A stretch of DNA of 64,000 bases from positions 97,320 to 161,319 of the forward strand of contig JACGCK010000106.1 of assembly GCA_014925825.1 (NCBI GenBank), read 5' to 3'. Under the pieces are notes generated by a model that worked only from the letters and a program-made list of their open reading frames with translations, was not told the origin of the DNA and ran no database searches. This document shows positions 49,507 through 61,884 of the stretch, in pieces. Made by a program: the position numbers and the translations under genes. Numbering within the stretch: position 1 is the stretch's first letter; every line of letters begins with the position of its first letter. Source of the stretch: Pholiota molesta (Eukaryota > Basidiomycota > Agaricomycetes > Agaricales > Strophariaceae).

Positions 49507-50345
49507 CGATGTCGCTTATAGCATTAGTGGTTCATGTTGCAGGCTGTATTATTTATTTAAACCACAGAACCTGTATTTGGAGACGTCTAAAAACGAATGT
49601 ATATTGAGTGTTGCCTTTGATTCTTCTGGGCCCATTGGAATATTTCAGCGATTGTCTAGGTCATGATGAGCACAACCCAAAGTGCTATAGAACGAGAATG
49701 TATGATGGAATCCAGAATTCCAGACCCATGGCAGGTGCAAACATTGCCCAGCTGAGCTCTTAAATTTTAAGTCTAGTTTCATTTCATATCAAGCCTGAGA
49801 CCTGGGGGATTTAACGGGGATGAAATCGCACTTGATAGCACAAACCGGCTGCCTAGTGATATGACACCTGCGAGCTAGTAGCAACGTCTGGTCAACGTTA
49901 GCGCTGCCAAAAGCTCAAAAGAAAGACTATCAAAATTTGCAGAAAGCTCGGCGATCCACCTGAGAGACTATCTGAAAAGGCCGTCGAGGTCAAAAAGCCA
50001 CCATAAATATTCCTGATATTCCTCTTGACCGTCAGCTTGAATGATCTATTTTTAGAGAGTAAACTATTATCGTCTCATTAAAACGTCTGAAGCGAGCTGA
50101 AGCATTGCTCATTCAGCACATTTCTTTGTGCTTCTTTTGCAGTAATCTGCCTGCCTCGTTGTTTGAAGGTCGGTAGTGTACTCGCCTTACACGCAGATTC
50201 ACACATTCATGATCATCTCGCTAGCAAATGTGCCCCGAGATCGCACATTAGAATGTGTATATATAGGCCAGAAGTGAGATGAGAGAGAATTCTGGATAGT
50301 GCTCTATCACCCCTTCTCGTAAGTTGGTAGTACCTTGGTCGGAAG
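49507..50345. other. Spacer of lipase tandem unit
   Basis: The first part is the 3' flank of lipase A (shares ATTATTTATTTAAACCAC-like and GACGTCTAAAAACGAATGTA blocks with the flank of copy B at about 51865-51920). The second part, from about 49885, repeats the upstream region of lipase A. No gene. Confidence 0.6.
50258..50265 (+). promoter_or_regulatory. TATA box of lipase B
   Basis: TATATATA, 88 bases before the ATG at 50346, matching the element at 47931 in front of lipase A. The promoter is conserved although the coding region is broken. Confidence 0.6.
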
Positions 50346-51824
50346 ATGTTTTCGAAGTGTGCCATCTTTTTTGCGGTCCTCTACGCCTTAACCGCCGTTA
50401 ACGCCGCACCGGCGCTTGTCGAGCTATCAGAGCGGCAATCCATTACGGCCCTGACTACTGCGCAGATTAGCGCCTTTCGACCATTCTCGCACTTTGCAAG
50501 CACTGCGTACTGTTCACCGAGTACCACAATCAACTGGAGCTGTGGAGGTCAGTATCATCGTCTATTTAATGACCAATGTAGATGTTGGTTTGGCTTACAT
50601 CCGGTATTCCCCTTATAGCCAACTGTAACGCCAATTCAGACTTCATACCCACTGCGTCCGGAGGAGATGGATCGGACATCCATTTTGTAAGTTCGGAGGT
50701 TTGCCATTTATGAGACAAACCTACTTACTTTCGCAGGGTACGTTGGCTTCTCGCCGTCGCAGAACACGGTCATCGTTGCACATCAAGGACCGATATCTTG
50801 CAGATGTAGTGGCCTTTATCCAAACACCAACTCAACACCAATCACTGATATCCGCTACAGCGCGGCCGATCTTACAGACGTTGATGTCATTTTGGAATCC
50901 TTGAACCCTTCCTTATTCCCGGGTTCAGCTCTTCTGTCAGGCACATAGTGGATTTGCCAATGAGCAAGCCAAGTATGTGATTCGGTGCCATCTGTCAGTA
51001 GATTGCTGATATTAATATACTAATATCTACTGTAGGACTGCTGCCACGATCCTCTCTGCGGTTCAGACTACCATCAGGACCCATTCCGCAACTGTAGTGA
51101 CAATCTCGGACATTCTCTCGGTGACTTGAATATTTACTTAAATCTATCATCCAAGACTTACTCCGAATTATGGATGCAATAGGTGCTGCCATTGCTCTGC
51201 TTGACGGAGTCTATCTGCCTCTGCACATTAGTGGCGTCCGCTTCAGAGTCATCGGCTATGGTTGCCCAGAGTACGCAGTGACACCATCATCCTCCACCAC
51301 TATAATCTGTAACTATTCATCGTTGCTCATTTCCTTCATCGTTCATTATCATTAGGTCGGAAATCAAGCCTTCGCAGACTACGTCGATGCTCACCTTGCT
51401 CTCACACACATCAACAACAAGTGCGTCCCCACTCCAATGCTCTAATCAAACCAGCACTGAATCATTCCTGATCGTAATTGGAGAGGATACCATCCCCATC
51501 GTTCCAGGTGAGCGACACCGTTATTTTATCGCGCACCCGGTTTCAAGGATAGTTTTGTCTGATCTGAGGCCTCATTCTATTCTAGGCCGCTTCCTGGGAT
51601 ACCACCACCCCTCAGGCGAAGTGCACATCATGGATAACGGCTCGTGGGTCTCCTGCCCAGGTCTGCATGTCTTTATATTTCCTCCTTCTGATGCCATTTC
51701 TGAATTTTCCTCAGGTCAAGACAACCCGAGCACGGAATGCATCGTTGGTGATGTGCCCAACATTCTAGTGGGCAATGAAAGCGACCACGATGGTCCCTAC
51801 GATGGCGTCAAGATGAGCTGCTGA
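50346..51824 (+). pseudogene. Class 3 lipase, tandem copy B, disrupted
   Basis: Follows the same exon order as copy A: MFSKCAIFFAVLYALTAVNA signal peptide, QSITALTTAQISAFRPFSHF, NANSDFIPTASGGDGSD, FSPSQNTVIVAHQG and, near the end, GEDTIPIVP, VHIMDNGSWVSCPG and DVPNILVGNESDHDGPYDGV with a stop at 51822-51824. Compared with copy A it has several one-base deletions: near 50788-50792 just after AHQG, two in the LFPGSALLSG region (about 50920-50945) and one near 51104 immediately before the GHSLG coding stretch, which destroys the frame at the catalytic Ser. The donors also differ. This is a decaying duplicate unless each indel is a sequencing error, which is unlikely for so many. Confidence 0.8.
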
Positions 51825-53050
51825 TGTTATCGCCAATAGTATGTAGTCAATGTTGCAGGCTGTATTGTTTATTTAAACCACCGTGCCTGACACCTGTATG
51901 GAGACGTCTAAAAACGAATGTAGAATTGGCCGTTACCTTCAAATCACCTGTTAGAATACAGAAGTACAGCGCAAAATGCCAAAGAACGAAAATGTATGGT
52001 AGAACAGAGAGGTCTAGACCCCTGGCAAGTGTAGATCTTGCCTGTGCCTTCCGCCAGCATTAAGATCTAAGAGCTCGCTGCATACTGTCAGCGGCATTGA
52101 ATAGATATGTTCAACAAGATGTACCTATACACGCGCGATCTTCAATATCAGATCGAATCCGAACATGAAAGCGTTTACAGTTAAATTACGAACCACCGCA
52201 AAGGTACCAACACCGCATCATCTTCCATACACCCAAGTCGTTCAACCAACTGACCCGCAAATATCGCATCTAGCCTTACAAGCCCGTGAGTGCAGATGCA
52301 GCACGGTGTGAGTACTCGCGCACCCACCGCCTAAAACACCGGGACGGCTTCCGTGCCTGAGAGCGAAACGCACCCAAAAAACCAGGCCGTGGGGGTGGTT
52401 GCACTCCCACCGCCCGCGGATCCCGCTATGTCCCGCGACATACTGAGGGGAAAAATCAATTAAGGTCGAGACGCCAGGTCACGTTCACCCCTCAACCAGG
52501 CGTGGGTGTGCGAGGGCGCGCGCACTTGGCTGAGAATACACGCAATGTCAGGGCGGTGTTCTTGTGGTAAGTAGCTTCTGGGTTTAATATACCAAAGCGG
52601 CGGGTGGGCCTGTCGTCTGCGGGAAGCTGCGATGATCAGTTGACTGGCGGTGCCGAGCGCGAGTGTGTGGGTTCGGATGCCTTTCGCGGCTGGCTGAATG
52701 TGGGCGGCGGCGCGCCGCGCTGTGTCGGAGTGCGTTCTCTGGCAGGCCTGAGAGCGAGCGCGGCGAACAGAATAGGCAGGATTAGGCAGGAAGGAAAGAG
52801 AGTTACCTCATTCTATTTTATGCGTAAGTGTGCGTGAATCTGCATTCAGACTTGACAAGATTCATGTACGTACAGTGCATTCGGCCGATTGAGAAGAGTC
52901 TAAGGCAGGCCATGCATCCAGTTCACATCTGGGGCATGCGAATGAGAGAACAAACAAGACAAACATATGAAGCTCGTAGTTGACCGCATATTCAGAGAGC
53001 AGCGACTGCAATGTCGAGCAGAAATTCATGACGGGGGCAAGAGAATCTAT
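51825..53050. other. Intergenic, no gene supported
   Basis: The 3' flank of lipase B grades into GC-richer sequence (about 52300-52760) with a short plus-strand frame at 52604-52837 lacking features. The minus-strand methyltransferase gene ends at 53051. Confidence 0.5.
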
Positions 53051-54325
53051 TCAATTGACCCAACCTATTTTAAACAATCTATAAGCGCCTTCGTCAGCCC
53101 TACCTACGCTACCCTGTCTGCCAACCTCCTCCCGATGCAGAATGGCCAGCTGCATTTGGCCACTGCTTCCTTGAATCACAGAACGGTGAGGAAAGAGCGC
53201 ATCGACGGTGTCGCTCATGCCTTCGTGTCGTCCAGTCGTGCGGACCGGGATGATGAGCCAGAACACGCCGCCATCACCGCTGCCGCCGTTGTCCGGTCCT
53301 GGGCGGGACAGAAGCCGCTCGACGCATTGCTTGATCCACTTCGCGTGCGATGGGTGGTAGATAACGTCTGCGGCCAGAATAATGTCGAACGGCCTGTCGA
53401 AAGGCGGCGCATCGAAGCTTGGATGTTCCCAATCCAAAGGGGTCACAGTGATAGGCGCCCGAGGAAATTGCGAGCTCGGAAAATTGGTCTTCACGTTCTC
53501 TGTGAGGTTCTCTAGGACATCGGGATGATAGTCCGTCGCGACGATTTCTACAGGCGATGGCTGCAGGATTTTGGACGCTACGATGCTGAGCATCCCAGTG
53601 CCAGCGCCCAGTTCCAGGATTCGTAATGTGGCATCCCCGCTTCGCGGAGTCAAAGAGAACCAATCAGGTTCAAGGCACATGCGATCTGCGAGAAGGATGG
53701 AACTACCCCAACTCTGGAGTCCGACGGAGGTATGGTCGTCTTTAGAGAGCGGGGCATCATTAAGCTCGACGGCGACTATTCTTCTCGACGCTATTTCTGA
53801 TCCATCACGATCGGAGTGGATGGGGAATGAAAAGGTTCTCGTAAGGGCCACATCTTCGTCGCCTTCGCTGCCTGTAAAAGCAGAAAGCAGCGAAGCGGCC
53901 TCTTCTAGGACGCCGGCGCGTACTTGGGCGTCCTCATCGGACTCTGAGGAGGCAATCCAGATATCTGAGCGCGTTATAAATCCCGTTAGCCATTTGATAG
54001 CAAACGCGCGCTCGAGGGGATCGGCTTGCAGGATTTCTAATTCGCTGTCGTAGGCGCAGTCGCTGTTATCCCCGTCTGCAAACGCATCCTCGTCCTCGTC
54101 TTCTTCTGCAGATGCGTATCCCGAGTCCGGAACGGATTTGTCATGGATGGAGTGGTGGATGCTGCGCTGCGGAATGGTAAATTTGGAGTCGAGGAGCGCC
54201 GACGGAGGTGCTGGTGGGAAGTAAAGATCGCGTAAGGTCTGGCACGCGTATTTAATGCGCTCAGCGGGGTGTGTAGATAAGCGTATGAGAGGCGGAAGCG
54301 TCGTTGTAGGAGCAGAAAGTCCCAT
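53051..54325 (-). CDS. Family-16 (METTL21-like) SAM-dependent methyltransferase
   Basis: Single uninterrupted exon of 424 residues. Residues 1-110 are a variable, acidic N-terminus (SAEEDEDEDAFADGD). The methyltransferase core then starts with VGLQSWGSSILLADRM, motif I LRILELGAGTGMLSIVASK, acidic post-I ATDYHPDVLENLTENV, and FDIILAADVIYHPSHAKWIK (motif DxIYxP, the usual signature of protein lysine or His methyltransferases of this family). The C-terminal strand VFWLIIPVRTTGRHEGMS and the tail ADEGAYRLFKIGWV complete the fold. The substrate is not visible; relatives methylate translation elongation factors or other proteins. No introns and no lesions. Divergent from the RS-protein gene at 55002. 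Confidence 0.85.
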   Translation of the reverse strand: MGLSAPTTTLPPLIRLSTHPAERIKYACQTLRDLYFPPAPPSALLDSKFTIPQRSIHHSIHDKSVPDSGYASAEEDEDEDAFADGDNSDCAYDSELEILQADPLERAFAIKWLTGFITRSDIWIASSESDEDAQVRAGVLEEAASLLSAFTGSEGDEDVALTRTFSFPIHSDRDGSEIASRRIVAVELNDAPLSKDDHTSVGLQSWGSSILLADRMCLEPDWFSLTPRSGDATLRILELGAGTGMLSIVASKILQPSPVEIVATDYHPDVLENLTENVKTNFPSSQFPRAPITVTPLDWEHPSFDAPPFDRPFDIILAADVIYHPSHAKWIKQCVERLLSRPGPDNGGSGDGGVFWLIIPVRTTGRHEGMSDTVDALFPHRSVIQGSSGQMQLAILHREEVGRQGSVGRADEGAYRLFKIGWVN

Positions 54326-55001
54326 CGTGTGTTCGTGGTCGTCCGGTGATGTCGAAATTAATTTGCGTTATGCAAGGCGTATGGTCGCGCGGTGATGATA
54401 GTCAGTAATGGTCGGTTAGTAGTTGGTTGTCCTTCTAAAGTTCGTCTACTGGGGAAATCGAGAATTGGGTATCGTCTATGTGGTCTATGAGATCGCAAGA
54501 TAAATGGTTGGCAAGAGGCTTTCGGTCCTCGAGCCTTAGAGCATAAGAACAGGCATCGTGAAAGTAGGAAGAGCGAGAGTGCAAAGCGACAGCGAAAAAA
54601 AAAAAGCAGAAAATGCTGCACGAGTCAGAGACGTAAAAAAGCACGTTCGTCCGATAATATACGGAAGCCACTGACAAATACACCTAAATAAAGGCAGGTC
54701 CATCGCCAAAAAAGTAATAGAATCCATTAGAATGCAAGTGATCATTACAAGGGTTAGTTGAGCTGGAATCCTACGCGAGGAATGTGAGAGTCACAGAATT
54801 AGTCGCCCAAGAATACTGAATTAGCGCTCAGGTGGAGATTTGAATAGAAAGTCACGACCTGCTGAGAAAAACTCGGCGCGAAGGGGGCAAGATCAATACC
54901 AATGCCATTCAACAGCTGTCAACAACGCTTCTCGTGAACATCGACGACGACCACGGAGCCCCGCAGCAGCTTTCGAGAAACCAGCACAGCCAGAAATAAC
55001 T
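54326..55001. other. Divergent upstream region, methyltransferase / RS-type protein
   Basis: 676 bases between the two ATG codons. A poly-A/AG-rich run lies at about 54593-54607. The open plus-strand frame upstream of 55002 (from 54840) is not obviously coding. No clear TATA. Confidence 0.45.
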
Positions 55002-56293
55002 ATGCCCTCACGCCGCTCGCGTTCCCGCTCGCGCTCACCCTCAAGACGCCGCTCAGAGTCGCCGGAGCGACGCGTGGACCTGCCCCGCGGCGCATCCCCG
55101 CTCAGCGAAGCGGACTATTTCCAAAGGAGCGACGAGTTCAGACTGTGGCTGAAGGACGAGAAAGGAAAGGTGCGTGGCGGCATGGCCCACACACTGCGTG
55201 CATGGAGGTCTCTGACCAGGTTGGTTGATTACCCACAGTACTTCGACAGCCTCTCGGGCGAGCGCGCGAGAAGGTGAGTTGACCAAGCACCTCACATGCT
55301 AAAATCTAATTGTAAACCAGTTATTTCCGTAAATTCATCAAGGTATGGCTACCCCCTTCCTTCTGCCAGATAATCTATGGAAATTGAACGGCCCACACGC
55401 CACCCAGGCATGGAACAGAGGGAAGCTTCCACGTAAGTTCTATCATCGCCGTCCCATCCTCATGCCACCCCAACAGAAGACCCTGATGGACGTCCTTTAC
55501 ATAGATTCATACTACGCCGGCATAGAGCCAGGCTCGATACCGGCCACGACGAACACCGCGTACAAATGGTCCTTTGCTGCGAAGAAGACGCGCACGGATG
55601 ACGACGCCCTGCGCGCCGCCCGCGAGGAGGTTTCAGCCGCGACATATGGGCATGGCGCGGGCCCCAGCAGCAGCAGCAGCAGTGCCGCCCGCGCCAGCGG
55701 CTCCGGCCGAATACAGGGCCCCGCGATGCCCTCCCCTGCCGACCTCACACTCGCACGCGAGCTGACGCAGGAGCAGCGTGACGCGGAGCGCGTGTTCAAA
55801 AGGAAGCGCGATAAACTGGAAGCGCGCGACAGAATCGAGGAGATGGTAGGCCCGAAGCCGCTCGGCAGGGAAGCGATGCTCGAAAAGAAGCGGGCCAAGC
55901 GCGAGGGCGACCGCACCTTCCGCGAGCGGGGAGATGACGGGCTGGAGCTCGACGAGTCCACCCTGATGGGCGGGGGCGATAGTTTCAGAGAACAGTGCGT
56001 GCATGTGCTGTGCATCATCATGGCCTCTATTTTTATAATTAACCGCCATCCCCAATTACGCTCGCTATTTCCAGACTGGCGCGAAGAGAGATGAGCAAGT
56101 CACGCTTTAGTCAAAAGACAGAAGAGAAACAAAACGTCATGCGTGAGAGGTCGACTGCGTTCAAGGAGAAAGAAAAGGTGGGGTCATTCGTCATTCCTTG
56201 GTATCGGAGCGTCTCCCAACTACTCCATTTTTCTCCCACACGCAGGCTACCATGGATATGTTCCAGCAACTAGCAAAGCAGCGATTTGGCTAA
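55002..56293 (+). CDS. RS-repeat nuclear protein, probably RNA-processing associated
   Basis: ATG at 55002 is chosen because it directly begins the RS stretch MPSRRSRSRSRSPSRRRSES. A domain follows: DYFQRSDEFRLWLKDEKGK, then YFDSLSGERARSYFRKFIKA and WNRGKLP joined across short introns (55170-55238, 55274-about 55320 and two more). PATTNTAYKWSFAAKKTRTD and DDALRAAREEV are next, then a poly-Ser tract (55663-55683), MPSPADLTLARELTQEQRDA and long charged helices (RVFKRKRDKLEARDRIEEMV) with GPKPLGREAMLEKKRAKR. C-terminal exons give SFREQ-type, QKTEEKQNVMRERSTAFKEK and ATMDMFQQLAKQRFG, a conserved tail. Stop at 56291-56293. RS repeats and charged coiled regions suggest a spliceosome-related or nuclear role, but no defined enzyme domain is seen. 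I cannot name a gene. Confidence 0.75.
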
Positions 56294-56813
56294 GTAAGCA
56301 CCTGATGTCCCAATTTTATCAATTCGCTCCGTCCTATTCGTTACTTAGAAGTTAGTGCCTTTTCGTTAGTGCCTTGTACGTTAGCATGTATATTCTCCTT
56401 TCGTATTTCCGATAATGAAGAAGTTTTGCTATGCAGGGCCTAATTAAGTTCATTTCCGATTTATTAGCGTCTGACTTATGTACGGCGCAACTATAGTACA
56501 GTAATAAATAGTACAAACGGCATGCATGCATCAGCTTTTTGCCACTGAGAAAAGAGAAGACGTGAATTCATGATGATGTGATGTGGATGTGATGAGGAGG
56601 AGGTGCGCAGCAGTATGTAACCGCAAGAAAATGCGAAAAAAATGCAGTGTCCCAATAGCAAATGGCAGCCAATGCAAACAAGCCTCGAGTGGAGTGGCGC
56701 TATAATCTAGATGTCAAGAAAGAACACAGCCTGGTCAGCGTCATGGGCATCATAGCCAAGACAAAACCACCCTTACCTAGTCATAGCCCAAGTAAGAAGG
56801 GCAAAAAAATCAC
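56294..56813. other. Intergenic, no gene supported
   Basis: The 3' flanks of the RS-type gene (+) and of the unrecognised minus-strand gene. The plus-strand frame 56662-56862 has no features. Confidence 0.45.
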
Positions 56814-57339
56814 GAGCGGGAGGAACTCCTCCGTGATGAGAATTTCGGCAAGGTCCACTTGAACGCCGTCGTGGGGGGTGGACCCCAAGCCCGGTCCTCC
56901 TCGTCGATCATCTCGACCTGCAGACCGGAGAGTTCAGTCAGCACCGCGTACAACAGCCCACAACCCACCCCGCAGAGCCAGAGTAGCGTCAGGGCCCAAC
57001 GGGAGGGGGAAGAAAATAGACGCACCAGGGCATCGTCGTATTTAGGCAGCGCTTTCGCATGCGCGCCGGATATAGGCAGGTCGACGCTGAGCTGGGAAAA
57101 GAAAGCATCAAAGGTTAATAAGGGTGGCGCTCGCGGTAAATTGCAGCGGGTGGACGCACTAGGGTGCTGGTATCTGAGCTGAAGCTCATGCGGCCATCGT
57201 ATAGCGCGGACGTGCGCTGCTTCTTTGAGCGCGACTAGAGAAGAAAAGAGAGCGGCCGTGTGAGCGAGCGCGCACGGGCACGGGCTAGAAGGAAGGCCGA
57301 ACGTACAGAGGATTTGAAAGATTTTGGTGATGAGAACAT
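56814..57339 (-). CDS. Unrecognised multi-exon gene (hypothetical)
   Basis: From ATG at 57339, exons join well: MFSSPKSFKSS, then SRSKKQRTSALYDGRMSFSS with DTSTL, then LSVDLPISGAHAKALPKYDD with AL, then, after an intron of about 100 bases with acceptor CTGCAG, VEMIDEEDRAWGPPP. Beyond that the open frame gives low-quality sequence ending in a stop, but adding one C to the C6 run at about 56875-56885 opens HDGVQVDLAEILITEEFLPL, a strikingly protein-like stretch. I take this as a real gene with a one-base error or lesion. It has a Ser-rich start and an acidic, helical middle; no domain recognised. The 3' end is undetermined and could extend further left. Confidence 0.45.
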
Positions 57340-59209
57340 CTGAATAAAAATCGGCGTGAGCATAGCCGAGCGGTAGACGAGACGTCTAAAGACACTGGAC
57401 GCACTGTGTTAATGAGATGTTGGGGGTGGGTGTTGTGTGTTGAAGATATGGGGGATAATGCAATATACAGCGAGGTAGCGATGCGGTGATAGTGGTGTGA
57501 GGTTTATAAAGCGTTCGCCAAGTAAAGCTGGGAAATATCAAGTCGAAGCCACAGGAGGGGAAGGACAAGATGTTCTTCCAGGGAAGCGCGCAGCTGCTAT
57601 AAGTACCCAAAAAGCCACAAGCCAAGACGGACCGGCACATACTGCCAACGAAAAAAGTTATGTACAGTAACATATCACATTCCCCGATTCCATTCATCCA
57701 GTCCATCCGCATCTACCCAACATACGGCATGCACCTAAAAATAAAGATAAAAAGATGAGGACACCCGCCAACGCCAAAATCCAGATTGGCGATTTCGGCC
57801 AAGCCCTTCAACTGGCAGAACGCGGACATACCCATACCTAGGTCGGGCGAAAGTTAAAAATGTGCGCACCGGCCACATGCGCCATGGATGATGCTGGCAT
57901 GGCCCAGCTAGCTCAGCGTAGCCCAGCCCCCGCGCGGCGAGTGGAAGAAATCTGTCAGCGCGCACCCGCTCTGGCTGGCGCGGCGTGAGTGCGCTATTCT
58001 TGCCAAAACGCATATGGGGCGGGAAAAGGTCAGCAGTTCCTGGACCCCTCCTCCCTGGGTCCCCACAAGATCTAGCTCCGTGGAAATCAACACAATCAAA
58101 CGCTTTCCTCCTGCCATTGCGGGGGGAGGGCAGCGGCGGTAGCGCTAAATATAGCCCAGCCCAGACTCCCCATGCGGGTAAGGCCACCACTCAAGCCCGT
58201 CACAGGTGGGTAAGTCCTACCACAAGAGCATTAATCCTACAATAAGAATTTAGAACCTCTTGTTTAAAACAGGACCACGGCCCACCACCCCGACCTTCCC
58301 GGGAACATTGTCGGACCTCGCGCGCAGAATAGCGTGATTAGAAAGATGAAGCAGGGCATGGATTCTGACACGGAAGGAGGAAGGAGCATGACGACACCTG
58401 GGCCCGTGGCTTCGGATTAGGATATCCCGTACCCCACCATATGACCAACATACACAGATAAGTAACGAACGACACCTGACCACTTACATACAGCGCCTGG
58501 GTATCCATAAGCACGACAGAAAAGAGACGTGTGCCCGTGAGCGGCGCCTATTTTTAGGCGTCCTCAGCGGCGGCACCAGCCAAAGCCACAGGGCTATTCT
58601 TAGGGACGCATAAACACGCGGCGGCACTGATTTACAAGGTTTGAGAGTTGAACATTCGTGACCCGCGATTCAACCGTAGTTGTTGCATTTGTATGGATTC
58701 GAAGCGGAAAACGACACGTAGCAGATACTCGATGGACGATTGCGCGAGGAAGCCCTGCGTCTATCGAGGCGCCGCATTGAGAAGCAATGCTTGAATTAAA
58801 ACATCTGCGCGTCGCCGAACAGCACCGGTTCGTAGCCATGAGGAGACATGAAGCTGACAGGCTGGTTGTACGTACCTAAGATCACAAAATAGAAAGACGG
58901 CAACAGGAATACCAGACAGCGAAACAGAATGGACGAACAGAAAACATGCTCCATTCAACTACTGCTCATCAGCACATTCACTGCGTCATTGGTCGGGGAG
59001 CACTGAGTCTATTGAGGCGCGGCATGGAGAAGCAATGCCTGAATTAAAAACATCTGCGCGTCGCCGGTTAGCACCGGTTCGTAATCATGAGGAAATAAGA
59101 GGCTGACAGACCAACTGTACATACCTAAGATCACACAAGAGTAAGAAGAGCAACAAAATACTAGACAGCAAATCAAGCAAAAAAGGAAGAACGGAAAAGA
59201 ACGCTCCTT
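57340..59209. other. Non-coding region with a duplicated RUVBL2 3' flank
   Basis: The overlapping frames between 57386 and 58487 (for example 57735-58190 minus) have biased composition and no domain. A tRNA-like A-box string at about 57364-57374 has no matching B box. From 58762 to 58985 there is a second copy of the RUVBL2 3' end, see repeats. Confidence 0.5.
58762..58985 (+). repeat. Duplicate of RUVBL2 3' end and flank, copy 1
   Basis: Roughly 225 bases, about 80 percent identical to 59008-59243: both hold GAGAAGCAATGC-(T/C)TGAATTAAAA, ACATCTGCGCGTCGCCG, AGCACCGGTTCGTA, ATGAGG, CTGACAG and CCTAAGATCACA, then CTACTGCTCATCAGC. The last string is the reverse complement of the end of the RUVBL2 coding region, so a piece of the 3' end including terminal codons is copied. 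Confidence 0.8.
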
Positions 59210-61355
<2,146 letters not shown>

Positions 61356-61428
61356 GGCCTGGAGAATGTCAGTTGAAGGTTCAGCTGAAGATTCAGCGGA
61401 TGGCGCACCATGGTGGATGGACGGAGCA

Positions 61429-61488
61429 GAGGCGCGTCGTGCAGAGTTTGGTTCGCGGGCAGTCGCCAAACAAGAAGGATTTGTGCTT
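61429..61488 (+). repeat. Direct repeat copy 1 (promoter region)
   Basis: Shares with 61796-61859 the core GCAGAGTTTGGTTCGCGGGC and AGTCGCCAAACAA, with a few substitutions at the flanks. Copy 2 is close to the MRPL2 start. Confidence 0.9.
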
Positions 61489-61795
61489 GAACTTCCTCTT
61501 CTGGACCACATAAACTCACATTGCCCTGGGAATTCATTTGTAAATTTTGCAAGCTTTCCAAGACTTGTACTCTCAAATTCCTCGCGTAGAATTCCAGCTC
61601 TACAAACCCTTGTAATGATCACTTGCATCCCAATGGGTTTTATTATAGAACTGCTTTGCGAACGTCAGAAGTGTTCCGAGCATTTTATGCAAATTTTATG
61701 GTATTTTATGACATTGTGATGAGCATCTCTTACCCTACGTTTGCGACCTTGTATGGCATCTTAGCAGTACTTATAGGATTCTTTCACCTTGTAGA

Positions 61796-61859
61796 GGGCG
61801 CGTCGCGCAGAGTTTGGTTCGCGGGCAGTCGCCAAACAAAAAAGGGTTTGTCGGTGCTT
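61796..61859 (+). repeat. Direct repeat copy 2 (just upstream of MRPL2)
   Basis: Second copy of the element at 61429, same orientation, offset 367 bases and ending 25 bases before the MRPL2 ATG. Confidence 0.9.
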
Positions 61860-61884
61860 TCCTTTTGGCCAACAAATTGCCCTC

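Larger units (their letters stand above)
61356..61884. promoter_or_regulatory. Divergent upstream region, RUVBL2 / MRPL2
   Basis: 529 bases between the start codons. It contains two direct copies of a 60-base segment (61429-61488 and 61796-61859). The middle portion 61500-61790 is AT-rich and carries no coding signal; the long plus-strand frame that begins at 61623 is only the continuation of the MRPL2 second-half frame. Confidence 0.6.

Noticed and set aside
57355..57400. tRNA-like A-box string near 57364 (TAGCCGAGCGG)
   Set aside because: No B box, no T arm and no acceptor-stem pairing follow at the right distance.
57735..58190. 151-codon minus-strand frame
   Set aside because: Arg/Pro/Leu/Trp-rich with no motif, overlapping frames on both strands and no introns; probably chance in GC-rich DNA.
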